Source: Streptomyces sp. NBC_01341
GTDB taxonomy: Bacteria > Actinomycetota > Actinomycetes > Streptomycetales > Streptomycetaceae
Assembly: GCF_035946055.1 (NCBI RefSeq)
Contig: NZ_CP108364.1
Span: 6,324,001 to 6,388,000, forward strand
Direction of reading: 5' to 3'
Length of the DNA stretch: 64,000 nt
Shown here: one piece after another, positions 16,955-25,325 of the stretch
Position numbering within the stretch: position 1 is the first letter of the stretch
How the letters are laid out: every line of letters starts with the position of its first letter
Notes under the pieces: model-generated
Seen by the model: only the letters and a program-made list of their open reading frames with translations
What the model was told of the DNA's origin: nothing
Database searches by the model: none
Translations under genes and position numbers: made by a program

Positions 16955-18124
16955 ATGCCCAAGACGGCATACGTGCGCACCAAGCCGCACCTCAACATCG
17001 GCACCATGGGTCACGTCGACCACGGGAAGACCACCCTGACCGCCGCGATCACCAAGGTGCTCAGCGACCGAGGCACCGGCACCTTCGTGCCGTTCGACCG
17101 GATCGACCGGGCTCCTGAGGAGGCGCAGCGCGGCATCACCATCAACATCGCGCACGTGGAGTACGAGACCGACACCCGGCACTACGCGCACGTGGACATG
17201 CCCGGACACGCGGACTACATCAAGAACATGGTCACCGGGGCGGCGCAGCTCGACGGGGCGATCCTCGTCGTGTCCGCGCTCGACGGCATCATGCCGCAGA
17301 CCGCGGAGCACGTCCTGCTGGCCCGTCAGGTCGGCGTCGACCACATCGTCGTCGCCCTGAACAAGGCCGACGCGGGCGACCCCGAGCTCACCGACCTGGT
17401 CGAGCTCGAGGTCCGCGAACTGCTCACCGCTCACGGCTACGGCGGTGACTCCGTGCCGGTCGTGCGGGTGTCGGGGCTCGGCGCACTGCGGGGCGACCCG
17501 CGCTGGACGGCGTCCGTCGAGGGGCTGCTGGACGCCGTCGACACCTACGTACCGATCCCGGTGCGCTACACCGACGCGCCGTTCCTCCTGTCCGTGGAGA
17601 ACGTGCTGACGATCACCGGCCGGGGCACCGTCGTCACCGGGGCCGTGGAACGAGGCACGGTGCGCGTGGGGGACCGTGTGTCGGTGCTCGGCGCGGACGT
17701 CGAGACGGTCGTGACCGGGCTGGAGACCTTCGGGAAGCCGATGGAGTCCGCCGAGGCCGGCGACAACGTCGCGCTGCTGCTGCGCGGGGTCGAGCGCGAC
17801 CGCGTCCGCCGCGGCCACGTGGTGGCGGCGCCGGGCAGCGTGACGCCCAGCCGGCGCTTCACCGCACAGGTGTACGTCCTGTCGGGGCGGGAGGGGGGCC
17901 GGACCACACCGGTCACCACGGGGTACCGGCCGCAGTTCTACATCCGCACGGCGGACGTCGTCGGTGACGTCGACCTCGGCGAGGCAGCGGTCGCGCGGCC
18001 CGGCGAGACGGTCACCATGACCGTCGAGCTCGGCCGTGACGTCCCGCTCGAGTCCGGCCTGGGCTTCGCGATCCGCGAGGGCGGCCGGACGGTGGGCGCC
18101 GGCACGGTCACCGCACTGCTCTGA
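16955..18124 (+). CDS. tuf3: Divergent elongation factor Tu (EF-Tu3)
   Basis: Delivers aminoacyl-tRNA to the ribosome as a GTPase. 389 aa, near the usual EF-Tu length. P-loop GHVDHGKT at residues 19-26, switch I ending RGITINIAHVEY, DMPGH at 81-85, NKAD near 137, and domains II and III complete. Switch I is altered (FVPFDRIDRAPEEAQ). The canonical DCPGH Cys is Met82, and no cysteine occurs anywhere in the protein. It matches the third, stress-associated tuf of Streptomyces; reports link tuf3 transcription in S. coelicolor to amino-acid starvation. It stands alone, outside the str operon, behind a structured leader. It could be a conditional or antibiotic-resistant EF-Tu; which is not shown by sequence. 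Confidence 0.92.
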   Translation: MPKTAYVRTKPHLNIGTMGHVDHGKTTLTAAITKVLSDRGTGTFVPFDRIDRAPEEAQRGITINIAHVEYETDTRHYAHVDMPGHADYIKNMVTGAAQLDGAILVVSALDGIMPQTAEHVLLARQVGVDHIVVALNKADAGDPELTDLVELEVRELLTAHGYGGDSVPVVRVSGLGALRGDPRWTASVEGLLDAVDTYVPIPVRYTDAPFLLSVENVLTITGRGTVVTGAVERGTVRVGDRVSVLGADVETVVTGLETFGKPMESAEAGDNVALLLRGVERDRVRRGHVVAAPGSVTPSRRFTAQVYVLSGREGGRTTPVTTGYRPQFYIRTADVVGDVDLGEAAVARPGETVTMTVELGRDVPLESGLGFAIREGGRTVGAGTVTALL

Positions 18125-18219
18125 CCGTACGTCGCCGCCCGCGTCCCCGGCCCCCGGGGACGCGGGCGGCGACCGCCGGTCCGTCCGGCGGATGCTCCCG
18201 CGCCCGTCACAATGGGGGA

Positions 18220-19065
18220 GTGAACGAGCCGATACCCGTCATCCGCGACACCGACCACGGCACCGCCAGGCTGCTGCCCGACGTCGACCGGGACCGGGCG
18301 TGGCTGCTCACGGTGGACGGTGCCCCGCAGTCCTATGTCGACCTCGACGACCCGGAGCACCTGGAATTCGAGTACGTACGCCGACTCGGCCACGTCGTCG
18401 ACCGCGCCGCCGCCCCGGGAATCCCGCTGGACATCCTGCACCTCGGCGGCGGCGCGCTCACGCTGCCGCGCTACGCGGCGCGGACCCGTCCCGGCTCACG
18501 TCAGGACGTGGCCGAAGCGGACGGCGGGCTCGTCGAGATGGTCGGCGAGTACCTGCCGCTGCCCGACAGAGCCGGGGTCACCGTGCACGCCGCCGACGCC
18601 AGGGCCTGGCTCGAACAGGCGCCGCGGGACTCCGCCGACCTCCTGATCGCCGACGTCTTCGGCGGCGCGCGGGTGCCCGCCCACCTGACGTCCGCCGAGT
18701 ACGCCCGGTCCGCCGCCCGCGTCCTGAGAGCGGACGGGATCTACGCGGCCAACCTGGCCGACAGTGCGCCCTTCGCGTTCCTCCGCTCGCAACTGGCCAA
18801 CTTCGCGGAGGTGTTCGACGAGCTCGCCCTCATCGCCGAACCGGCCGTCCTGCGCGGCCGGCGCTTCGGCAACACCGTGCTACTCGCCTCCCGGGCGCCG
18901 CTCGACATCGCCCCGCTGACCAGGCTGTGCGCCGCCGACGCCTTCCCCGCGAGGGTGGAGCACGGTGCATCGCTCCACCGTCTCGTCAACGGTGCGAGGC
19001 CGGTGCGGGACAGCGAGGCCGTCGCCTCACCCGAGCCGCCCGACGGGGCTTTCAGCATCGGCTGA
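18220..19065 (+). CDS. Spermidine-synthase-like protein (Rossmann methyltransferase fold)
   Basis: 281 aa. The nucleotide-binding strand LDILHLGGGALTLPRYAA and the following acidic VAEADGGLVEMV match the spermidine-synthase superfamily, as does HAADARAWLEQAP and DLLIADVFGGARVP. The catalytic DxxDP segment of true aminopropyltransferases is replaced by ADVFGGAR, so genuine spermidine synthesis is doubtful. A fold-related methyltransferase or an inactive homologue is as likely. GTG 18220 has CACAAT ending 6 nt upstream and no spaced ribosome site, so a leaderless start is probable. The 3' end overlaps the convergent MFS gene by 39 bp. Confidence 0.65.
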   Translation: MNEPIPVIRDTDHGTARLLPDVDRDRAWLLTVDGAPQSYVDLDDPEHLEFEYVRRLGHVVDRAAAPGIPLDILHLGGGALTLPRYAARTRPGSRQDVAEADGGLVEMVGEYLPLPDRAGVTVHAADARAWLEQAPRDSADLLIADVFGGARVPAHLTSAEYARSAARVLRADGIYAANLADSAPFAFLRSQLANFAEVFDELALIAEPAVLRGRRFGNTVLLASRAPLDIAPLTRLCAADAFPARVEHGASLHRLVNGARPVRDSEAVASPEPPDGAFSIG

Positions 19066-20340
19066 CTCCCGGGGGGCGACCGGCGCCCCGATGTCCTTGA
19101 CCGTGCTGCGGCGCGTCAGATTCCGTACGTCCGGCACCAGCAGCACGCCCGCCGTCACCAGGACGATCAGCGCCGCGCAGCCCCACAACGCCTCGCTGCG
19201 GCCCACGAGCGACTCGACCGGACCGGCCGCGGCCGTGGCCAGCGGCACCATCGCGACCGACCCGAACCAGTCGTACGCCGACACCCGGGACAGCTTCTCC
19301 TCGGGGATCTCCTGGTGCAGCGCGGTCATCCAGGACACTCCGAACACCTCGATGGCGATGCCGGTCACGAACATCACCCCGCAGAGTCCGCCCACCGGGA
19401 GGGGGATCGCGAGCCCGGCGGAGGGCAGCGCCAGCGGAAACACGCAGAGCGTCCCGGCCAGCAGCAGCCGTCGTGGTTTCCAGCGCATCATCAGCAGCGC
19501 CCCGCCCAGCGTGCCGACGCCGAACGCGGCGAGCGCGAGCCCCCAGGGGCGGGCACCGCCGAGGTGGTCCCGTGCCACCAGCGGCCCGTAGACGGCCTCC
19601 GCCGCCCCGACGACGGCGACCACCACGCTGAACTGGAGCACGATCGCCCAGAGCCAGGGCCGTCCGGCGACCTCCCGCCAGCCGTCGCGCAGATCGGAGA
19701 GCAGCCCGCCGCCCGCGGCACGCCCGGGGATGTGACTCACGTCCAGGAACGCCCGCAGCGCACCGGCGACAGCGAAAGCCGCCGCGTCGACCGCGAGCAC
19801 CCACCCCGGGTCCATGGCCGCGATCATGGCGCCCCCGAGCGCCGCCCCGCCGATGGCCGCGCCGTGCATCGACATGCGGAAGAGGGCGAAGGCCCGTGCC
19901 GCGTGCTCGCCGTCGACGCTGGACATCAGCATGCCCTCGGACGCCGGACCGAAGAACGCCTGGCCGGTGCCGCAGAGTGCCGTCAGCAGCATCATGTGCC
20001 ACAGCTCGGCGGAGCCGGTGAGGACCAGCCAGGCGAACACGGCCTGGGAGACGCAGTTCAGGGCGTTGGCGGCCACCATCACCCGGTGACGCGGGATCCG
20101 GTCCGCGACGGCGCCGCCGATGAGCAGGAAGAGCACCAGTGGCGCCGTACGCGCGGCGGCCACGAGACCGACGTCGCCGGCGTCGCCGCCCGACTCCAGA
20201 ACCGCGAACGCCGCCGCGATCAGAGCGCCGTTGGTGCCGAGGCTCGTGATGATCGCGGCGGCGGTCAGCAGACCGAAGTTGCGGCCTTCCCGCGGGGGAC
20301 GGCGCGCGGGAAGGGGGGAAGAGGCGGGGGAGGTCACCAA
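19027..20340 (-). CDS. MFS transporter (DHA3/EntS-like)
   Basis: 437 aa, about twelve membrane segments, starting NFGLLTAAAIITSLGTNG. The intracellular loop GGAVADRIPRHRVMVAAN is the MFS motif A, and ALCGTGQAFFGPASEGML is typical of the DHA3 group that exports macrolides or siderophores. The C-terminus ends with a charged tail overlapping the spermidine-synthase-like gene. No dedicated regulator is nearby. Substrate unknown. Confidence 0.83.
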   Translation of the reverse strand: MVTSPASSPLPARRPPREGRNFGLLTAAAIITSLGTNGALIAAAFAVLESGGDAGDVGLVAAARTAPLVLFLLIGGAVADRIPRHRVMVAANALNCVSQAVFAWLVLTGSAELWHMMLLTALCGTGQAFFGPASEGMLMSSVDGEHAARAFALFRMSMHGAAIGGAALGGAMIAAMDPGWVLAVDAAAFAVAGALRAFLDVSHIPGRAAGGGLLSDLRDGWREVAGRPWLWAIVLQFSVVVAVVGAAEAVYGPLVARDHLGGARPWGLALAAFGVGTLGGALLMMRWKPRRLLLAGTLCVFPLALPSAGLAIPLPVGGLCGVMFVTGIAIEVFGVSWMTALHQEIPEEKLSRVSAYDWFGSVAMVPLATAAAGPVESLVGRSEALWGCAALIVLVTAGVLLVPDVRNLTRRSTVKDIGAPVAPRESADAESPVGRLG

Positions 20341-20403
20341 GGGACTATCCCCGCCACGGCCCCCTCACGCCAAATGGGCGTGCCCCGGGTCGTCGCCGGA
20401 AGC

Positions 20404-21441
20404 TCAGGAAGGGCTCGCGCCGCTCTCCGCGCCTTCCGTCAGGCGTACGGTGCTGAGGATCTTCTGAACGGTGGCGTCCGGGAGCTCGTCGTCGATCCCG
20501 GCGTTGGCGTAGAGGATCCAGGACGCGTACTCGTCCTGGGCGTTCTTGAACGTGAACGCGATCGACTTGCCGTCGGTGTCGCACTTGTCCTTGTTCGCAA
20601 GTCCTGTCGCGGTTGCCGTGACGACGCTGCCCGAGAGACCCGACTTGGTCGTGTACGGCTTGGGCTTGCCGATCTTGACCTTGTCCTTCGGGTCCTCCTG
20701 GCCGTAGGCGGCCCAGACCATGTTCGAGGCTTCGTTCGTGGCTGCCTCGTCCGTGCTCTTGGCGCCCTGCCCGCCCTTCGTGCCGACACCGGCCAGGCCG
20801 GTGTCCTCCTTGGTGCCGTCCTTGTCCGCGTCGTCGATGCACCACTTGCTCTTGTAGAACGCGGGTGCGGTGAAGCCGGCGGCCGGCGGGCCGGTGGGGT
20901 CCTTCACGTCCTCGAATCCGGAGAACACACCGGTGCCCGCGACCTCCCAGTCACCGGGCACGTCGAACCGGGTGCCCCACTTGGGGTTGGTCACGACCTT
21001 CCAGCCCGGCACGCTGGGCGCGGCGTCCTCGCCGCCACGCGGGTTCGCCGCGGGGGAGGAGGCCGTGTCGGACGGCTTCGCCGAGGGTGACGACGACGAC
21101 TTGCCGTCGGCCGTCGGCCCGCCCCCGTCGTCCTTCTTGTTCATGACCACGACACCAGTCACCACCGCCGTGACGACGACCGCGGTCGCGGCCACGACGG
21201 CGACGATCGCCGTCTTCCTCTTGTCGTCTGGCCGCGGGCCGCCGGGCTGTCCCGGGACGGCGTACTGCGGAACGGTCGGCTGCTGGTACGGGTTGGGCTG
21301 CTGGTATCCCGGCTGACCCTGCTGCTGGTATCCCGGCTGCTGATAGGGATTCGGCTGTTGGTACCCCGGCTGCTGGTACGGGTTCTGGTTCTGGTCCTGC
21401 GGGTTCTGCTCGCCCCCGGGCGGCTGCTGTCCTGGCCACAT
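20404..21441 (-). CDS. Single-pass membrane protein with Pro/Gln/Tyr-rich N-terminus
   Basis: 345 aa. Residues 1 to about 72 are a low-complexity cytoplasmic segment with repeats of NPYQQPGYQQP. It is followed by a charged DDKRK stop, a membrane helix (TAIVAVVAATAVVVTAVV) and an extracellular Ser/Asp-rich linker. A globular domain of about 210 residues ends the protein, with two Cys (KWCIDDAD and NKDKCDTDG) that could form a disulfide. This layout is common in Streptomyces exported proteins of unknown function. The PQY-rich tail may bind partners or help phase separation; that is inference. It is divergent from the PaaI gene. Confidence 0.65.
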   Translation of the reverse strand: MWPGQQPPGGEQNPQDQNQNPYQQPGYQQPNPYQQPGYQQQGQPGYQQPNPYQQPTVPQYAVPGQPGGPRPDDKRKTAIVAVVAATAVVVTAVVTGVVVMNKKDDGGGPTADGKSSSSPSAKPSDTASSPAANPRGGEDAAPSVPGWKVVTNPKWGTRFDVPGDWEVAGTGVFSGFEDVKDPTGPPAAGFTAPAFYKSKWCIDDADKDGTKEDTGLAGVGTKGGQGAKSTDEAATNEASNMVWAAYGQEDPKDKVKIGKPKPYTTKSGLSGSVVTATATGLANKDKCDTDGKSIAFTFKNAQDEYASWILYANAGIDDELPDATVQKILSTVRLTEGAESGASPS

Positions 21442-21462
21442 GGCCAGTAACCATAGAGGGGA

Positions 21463-21488
21463 GGGGCGCCCGCAGCTACGGGCGCCCC
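21463..21488. promoter_or_regulatory. Perfect GC-rich hairpin between divergent genes
   Basis: GGGGCGCCCG (21463-21472), loop CAGCTA, CGGGCGCCCC (21479-21488). All 10 bp pair. It lies in the short gap between the PQY-rich protein and the thioesterase. Could be an operator or an RNA stem in the leader of the reverse-strand gene. Confidence 0.5.
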
Positions 21489-21512
21489 TGTGAGGGGATG
21501 GTCAAAGACTGC

Positions 21513-21528
21513 TACTCGCTAGTAACAT
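21513..21528. promoter_or_regulatory. Operator-like dyad overlapping a leaderless -10 box
   Basis: TACTCGCTAGTA (21513-21524) has pairing arms TACT/AGTA and overlaps TAACAT (21523-21528), a -10 that ends 7 nt before the thioesterase ATG. No ribosome site precedes this ATG. A repressor bound here would block transcription directly. Confidence 0.4.
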
Positions 21529-21535
21529 CTCCTTT

Positions 21536-21988
21536 ATGAGCACTCAAGACACGACAGTCGGCGACATGCTGTCCGCGAGCGTCCCGATGGTCCGCACCCT
21601 CGGCATCACGTATCTGGAGACGACCGCGGAGCGCGCTGTGCTCTCGCTCCCGGACCGGGCCGAATATCACAACCACCTCGGCGGGCCACACGCCGGAGCG
21701 ATGTTCACCCTCGCGGAGTCGGCGAGCGGCGCCATCGTCGTCGCCGCGTTCGGTGACCAGATGGCACGGGCGGTCCCGCTGCCCGTGACCACGGAGATGG
21801 CCTTCAAGAAGGTGGCCATGGGTGATCTCACCGCCACCGCGGTACTGGGCCGCTCGGCGGCCGAAGTCGTGGCCGAACTCGACGAGGGCAAGCGTCCCGA
21901 GTTCCCCGTGAGCGTCGAGATCCGGCGTGCCGACGGGGCCGTGACCAGCGAGATGAGCGTGGTCTGGACCCTGCGTCCGAACCGCTGA
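21536..21988 (+). CDS. PaaI-type hotdog thioesterase (DUF4442)
   Basis: 150 aa, one hotdog fold. The hallmark HNHLGGPHAGAMFTLAESASG has the Asn/His and helix residues of the PaaI/DUF4442 active site, and the strand PVTTEMAFKKVAMGDL follows. It hydrolyses acyl-CoA thioesters, probably for housekeeping of medium-chain or aromatic acyl-CoAs. The ATG at 21536 appears leaderless, with TAACAT 7 nt upstream and no Shine-Dalgarno sequence. A 28-bp palindrome begins 74 bp after the stop codon. Confidence 0.82.
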   Translation: MSTQDTTVGDMLSASVPMVRTLGITYLETTAERAVLSLPDRAEYHNHLGGPHAGAMFTLAESASGAIVVAAFGDQMARAVPLPVTTEMAFKKVAMGDLTATAVLGRSAAEVVAELDEGKRPEFPVSVEIRRADGAVTSEMSVVWTLRPNR

Positions 21989-22062
21989 CGTCGCACCGCC
22001 CCCGCGCGCCCGCGCCCGGGGTCCGCGACGGCCGCTCCCGCCCGCCGGACCGGTAGGCTGCC

Positions 22063-22090
22063 CGCCGTGCACCACACGTGGTGCACGGCG
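22063..22090. promoter_or_regulatory. 28-bp near-continuous palindrome before the DedA gene
   Basis: CGCCGTGCACCAC (22063-22075), spacer AC, GTGGTGCACGGCG (22078-22090): 13 perfect base pairs per arm. TAGGCT at 22054-22059 would be a -10 placing the dyad at the transcription start, and TTTTT at 22097-22101 follows. It may be an operator for the DedA gene or a terminator for the thioesterase gene. Confidence 0.6.
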
Positions 22091-22117
22091 ACAGACTTTT
22101 TACGGGAAGGACCGGCG

Positions 22118-22780
22118 ATGCACGTCCAGGAGTGGCTGGAGACCGTACCCGCGGTCAGCGTTTACCTCCTGGTGGGGGTCGTCATCGGGCTCGAGAGCCT
22201 GGGCATCCCGCTGCCCGGCGAGATCATCCTCGTGAGTTCGGCTCTCCTAGCCTCGCAGCACGGCGACATCGACCCGGTGGTGCTCGGCGCCTGCGCCTCG
22301 GCCGGGGCGATCATCGGCGACTCGGTCGGCTACGCCATCGGCCGCAAGGGCGGCCGCCCCCTGCTCGCATGGCTCGGCGGGAGGTTCCCCAGGCACTTCG
22401 GGGAGCCCCAGATCGCCCTGGCGGAGCGGTCCTTCGAGAAGTGGGGCATGTGGGCCGTCTTCTTCGGCCGCTTCGTCGCGCTGCTGCGGATCTTCGCGGG
22501 GCCGCTGGCGGGCGTCCTGCGCATGCCCTACTGGAAGTTCCTGATCGCCAACGTACTCGGCGGCATCGTCTGGGCCGGTGGCACCACCGCCGTCATCTAC
22601 TCCGTGGGCGTCGTCGCCGAGGCGTGGCTCAAGCGGTTCTCATGGCTGGGACTGCTCGTGGCCGTACTGATCGGCCTGGTCTCCATGCTGGTGCTGAAGA
22701 ACCGGGCCAAGAAGGCCGCCGAACAGGCCGACCGTCCGGCCCCGGCACCCGAACCGGAAGCGGTGCCGGCGGCCGACTGA
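22118..22780 (+). CDS. DedA family membrane protein
   Basis: 220 aa from ATG 22118 with GGGAAGGA 7 nt upstream. DedA hallmarks are ESLGIPLPGEIILV near residue 25, with the conserved acidic Glu, GDSVGYAIGRKGGRPLL near 70 and FFGRFVALLRIFAGPLAGVLRM near 115, with the conserved Arg pair. Family members act as undecaprenyl-phosphate or phospholipid flippases. The last 30 residues are Ala/Pro/Glu-rich and cytoplasmic. A strong palindrome sits in the leader. Confidence 0.88.
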   Translation: MHVQEWLETVPAVSVYLLVGVVIGLESLGIPLPGEIILVSSALLASQHGDIDPVVLGACASAGAIIGDSVGYAIGRKGGRPLLAWLGGRFPRHFGEPQIALAERSFEKWGMWAVFFGRFVALLRIFAGPLAGVLRMPYWKFLIANVLGGIVWAGGTTAVIYSVGVVAEAWLKRFSWLGLLVAVLIGLVSMLVLKNRAKKAAEQADRPAPAPEPEAVPAAD

Positions 22781-22848
22781 AACCCGGCACTGTCGAACCC
22801 GGGACGCCTTCGCAAGGTCCGGTGGCGGCGCGGGCTGCTCCTGCCCGG

Positions 22849-23379
22849 TCAGTTCCGGTGCGCCTCGCGATGCGCCTTCGCCAGTTCCACGTAACCGGCC
22901 GCGTTGAAGGCGATGCCCTCCCGCTCCTCGTCGGTCAGCTGCCGCTTCACCTTGGCGGGCACGCCGGCGACAAGGGAGCCCGGGGGGACCCGCATCCCCT
23001 GCGGGACGAGGGCCTGTGCGGCGATCAGCGAACCCGCCCCGATGTGGGCGCCGTTGAGCACCGTGGCCCCCATGCCGACCAGGACGTCGTCCTCGATCAC
23101 GCACCCGTGCAGCACTGCGTTGTGGCCCACGGAGACCCGGGCGCCCACCGTCAGCGGGAAGCCCGGGTCGGTGTGGACGCTGCAGTTGTCCTGGATGTTG
23201 CTGTCCGGTCCGAGCGAGATCGGGCCGCAGTCCGCGCGCAGCACCGCCTGGTACCAGACGCTGGAGCCCGCGGCCAACGACACCTCGCCGACGACGACGG
23301 ACGTCGGTGCGAGGAAGGCGTCCGGATCGACGTCCGGCTCCCTGCCGCCGATGCCGGTGACCAACGCCTGCTCTGTCAT
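22849..23379 (-). CDS. Gamma-carbonic anhydrase-like hexapeptide protein
   Basis: 176 aa from ATG 23379, which has GGAGGAGCGGGCG upstream. The left-handed beta-helix repeats are evident (VVVGEVSLAAGSSVWYQAVL, NIQDNCSVHTDPG, VSVGHNAVLHGCVIEDDVLV). The metal ligands of the gamma-CA/YrdA/PaaY class are present: His in NCSVHTDPG, and the two His in VSVGHNAVLHGC. The protein may be a metal-dependent carbonic anhydrase or thioesterase; most actinobacterial members are uncharacterised. Confidence 0.82.
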   Translation of the reverse strand: MTEQALVTGIGGREPDVDPDAFLAPTSVVVGEVSLAAGSSVWYQAVLRADCGPISLGPDSNIQDNCSVHTDPGFPLTVGARVSVGHNAVLHGCVIEDDVLVGMGATVLNGAHIGAGSLIAAQALVPQGMRVPPGSLVAGVPAKVKRQLTDEEREGIAFNAAGYVELAKAHREAHRN

Positions 23380-23525
23380 CGCCCGCTCCTCCGCCGGAAT
23401 GTGGCGCGCTCGGCGCCCCTGCTCCGGACGAACCGTAATGGACGGCCTCACCTGCGCGGTGAGGTGGGGTGAACGTCACAGCCCGTCGCGCGGACCCGCT
23501 CCGGACCGGCGGCTACCGTGTGCGG

Positions 23526-24278
23526 GTGCCGAAGAACCGAAACACGTTCTCCTCTCTCGCCCGCCTGCGCCGCGGTGTCATGTCACGCGCCGTGCACCGT
23601 GTCTGGGGCTGGGCGCAGGAGGCCGGGGCGGTCACCGCGCAGCACCCGGGGCGGCTCCGGTTCGGCCGCATCGGTACGGGCACCCGGCTCGCCTTCCCGC
23701 AGGGCACGGTGTTCGGGGAGCCTTGGATCGAGTTGGGCGACCACTGCATCATCGGCGAGCGGGTGACCCTCACCGCCGGGCTGATGCCCGACCTCGACCT
23801 CGGCTCCCAGCCCATTCTGACGCTGGGCAACGGTGTCGTGCTGGGCCGAGGCAGTCACGTCATCGCCGACACCACGGTGTCGATCGGCTCGGACACGTAC
23901 TGCGGCCCGTACGTCTACATCACTTCCACCAACCACAGTTACGACGACCCCCACGAGCCCGTCGGCAAGCAGTGGCCGCGGATGGAGCCGGTCTCGGTCG
24001 GGCCGGGTTGCTGGATCGGCACCGGAGCGGTCATCCTCCCGGGAGCCAGGCTGGGCCGGAACGTCGTCGTCGCGGCCGGCGCGGTCGTACGCGGCGAAGT
24101 GCCCGATCACGCGGTGGTGGCCGGGGCGCCGGCCCGGGTGGTGCGGAGCTGGGACCCGGAGCAGGGCTGGCAGCCACCGCTGCGCACGCCGGCGCCGGTG
24201 CCCATCCCGGACGGGGTCACTCCCGAACAGCTCCAGGCCGTGGCGCTCCTGCTTGAGGAGCCGGCGGCGGAAACCTGA
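23526..24278 (+). CDS. Hexapeptide-repeat acyltransferase (LbH family)
   Basis: About 250 aa. The C-terminal part shows hexapeptide coils (LTLGNGVVLGRGSHVIAD, VSIGSDTYCGPYVYI, VSVGPGCWIGTGAVIL, GRNVVVAAGAVVRGEV) ending in the PDHAVVAGAPARVV signature of maltose/galactoside and related O-acetyltransferases. The His of STNHSYDDP is the usual catalytic base. Likely substrate: a sugar or cell-surface glycan, by analogy. The start is unclear: GTG 23520 or 23526 fits a TACCGT box at 23514-23519, and a longer start at 23469 is open. It runs divergently from the gamma-CA gene. Confidence 0.78.
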   Translation: MPKNRNTFSSLARLRRGVMSRAVHRVWGWAQEAGAVTAQHPGRLRFGRIGTGTRLAFPQGTVFGEPWIELGDHCIIGERVTLTAGLMPDLDLGSQPILTLGNGVVLGRGSHVIADTTVSIGSDTYCGPYVYITSTNHSYDDPHEPVGKQWPRMEPVSVGPGCWIGTGAVILPGARLGRNVVVAAGAVVRGEVPDHAVVAGAPARVVRSWDPEQGWQPPLRTPAPVPIPDGVTPEQLQAVALLLEEPAAET

Positions 24279-24365
24279 TCCCCCGGGCCGTACCGAGGCC
24301 GGCGGCCCGCGACCGCCGGGACTCCTGCCCCGGTACGTCCTGGCCCCGTGCCCGTCGGGCCCTCC

Positions 24366-25232
24366 TCAGCCCGTCGCCAGCAGGACCGTCCCCAGCAGAG
24401 CCAGGGCGGCGCCCGCCGCCTGGACCCCGCGCAGCCGTTCGCCGAGCACACCCCGCGCGGCCAGTGCCGTCACGACCGGATACAGCGACGCCAGGACCGC
24501 GGCCACGGTGACCGGGCCGTGCTGTGCCGCCACGGAGTACGTGCCGTTCGCCGCCACATCGGCCAGCCCGACGAAGGCCAGTGCGGGCAACGCGGCCCGC
24601 ACGGCATGCCGGCCACCGACCTCCGGAAGTGCGCGGCCGCCCCGGAGGACCGAGACGTACAGGGCCGTTCCGCCGACCGCGATGTTCGTGACGCGCTGTA
24701 CGAACAGGGCGAGGAAGAGGCCGGTCGCCGTCGCGGAGGCCTCCGCGATCAGCGTCATCACGGCTCCGAAACCGAAGGCGGCCAGAAGCGTCAGTGCGAC
24801 AGCCCGGCGCTGCACGGGCGCTCCGCGCAGTTGTGGCCCGCCCGCCAGGACGACCCCGGCGACGGCGATCACGATTCCGGCGAACTGGGGCAGCCCCGGC
24901 CTCTCGCCGACGAGCAGGCCCACCCCCACCGGCACGGCCACCCCGAGCGAACCGAGCGGGGAGACCACGCCCATCGGGCCCAGCGCCAGAGCCTTGTAGA
25001 AGCTCAGCATCGCGACCGGCCCGACCGTGCCCGCTGCCACCGCGAACCAGAGCCGTCCCCCGGCCTCGTGCCAGGCTCCGGTCGCGATCACGACGACGCC
25101 GAGCACCACGGCGGCGATGCACTGCGAGACGACGACCACGGTCAGGGCGGGCGTACGCCGGGTGAGCAGCCCGCCGCCGAAGTCGGCCAGCCCCCACAGC
25201 AGGCTCGTGGCCAGGGCGAACAGGACTGTCAT
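24366..25232 (-). CDS. EamA/DMT family transporter
   Basis: 288 aa from ATG 25232. Two EamA repeats give about ten membrane helices: the first starts FALATSLLWGLADFGGGLL, and PMGVVSPLGSLGVAVPVGVG ends the core of repeat one. The second starts VALTLLAAFGFGAVMTL. Members export amino acids, nucleosides or drugs. It is divergent from an XRE-cupin regulator, which is the usual regulator-exporter pairing, so expression is probably ligand-responsive. Confidence 0.86.
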   Translation of the reverse strand: MTVLFALATSLLWGLADFGGGLLTRRTPALTVVVVSQCIAAVVLGVVVIATGAWHEAGGRLWFAVAAGTVGPVAMLSFYKALALGPMGVVSPLGSLGVAVPVGVGLLVGERPGLPQFAGIVIAVAGVVLAGGPQLRGAPVQRRAVALTLLAAFGFGAVMTLIAEASATATGLFLALFVQRVTNIAVGGTALYVSVLRGGRALPEVGGRHAVRAALPALAFVGLADVAANGTYSVAAQHGPVTVAAVLASLYPVVTALAARGVLGERLRGVQAAGAALALLGTVLLATG

Positions 25233-25307
25233 CGAGCGCCTCGCAGTACAGTGCGGTGGTCGGGTGGGTACACCACACCGTAGTGCAGTATTTTCGACTC
25301 TGTCATT

Positions 25308-25317
25308 CAATATATTG
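25308..25317. promoter_or_regulatory. AT-rich palindrome in the EamA/XRE divergon
   Basis: CAATATATTG is a perfect 10-bp dyad, conspicuous in this GC-rich DNA. It contains TATATT, which could be the -10 of the regulator gene 10 nt from its GTG. Probable binding site of the XRE protein. Confidence 0.5.
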
Positions 25318-25325
25318 GACGGAAT

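Noticed and set aside
18220..19065. Assignment as true spermidine synthase (speE)
   Set aside because: The catalytic Asp-containing motif is not conserved; only the fold is supported.
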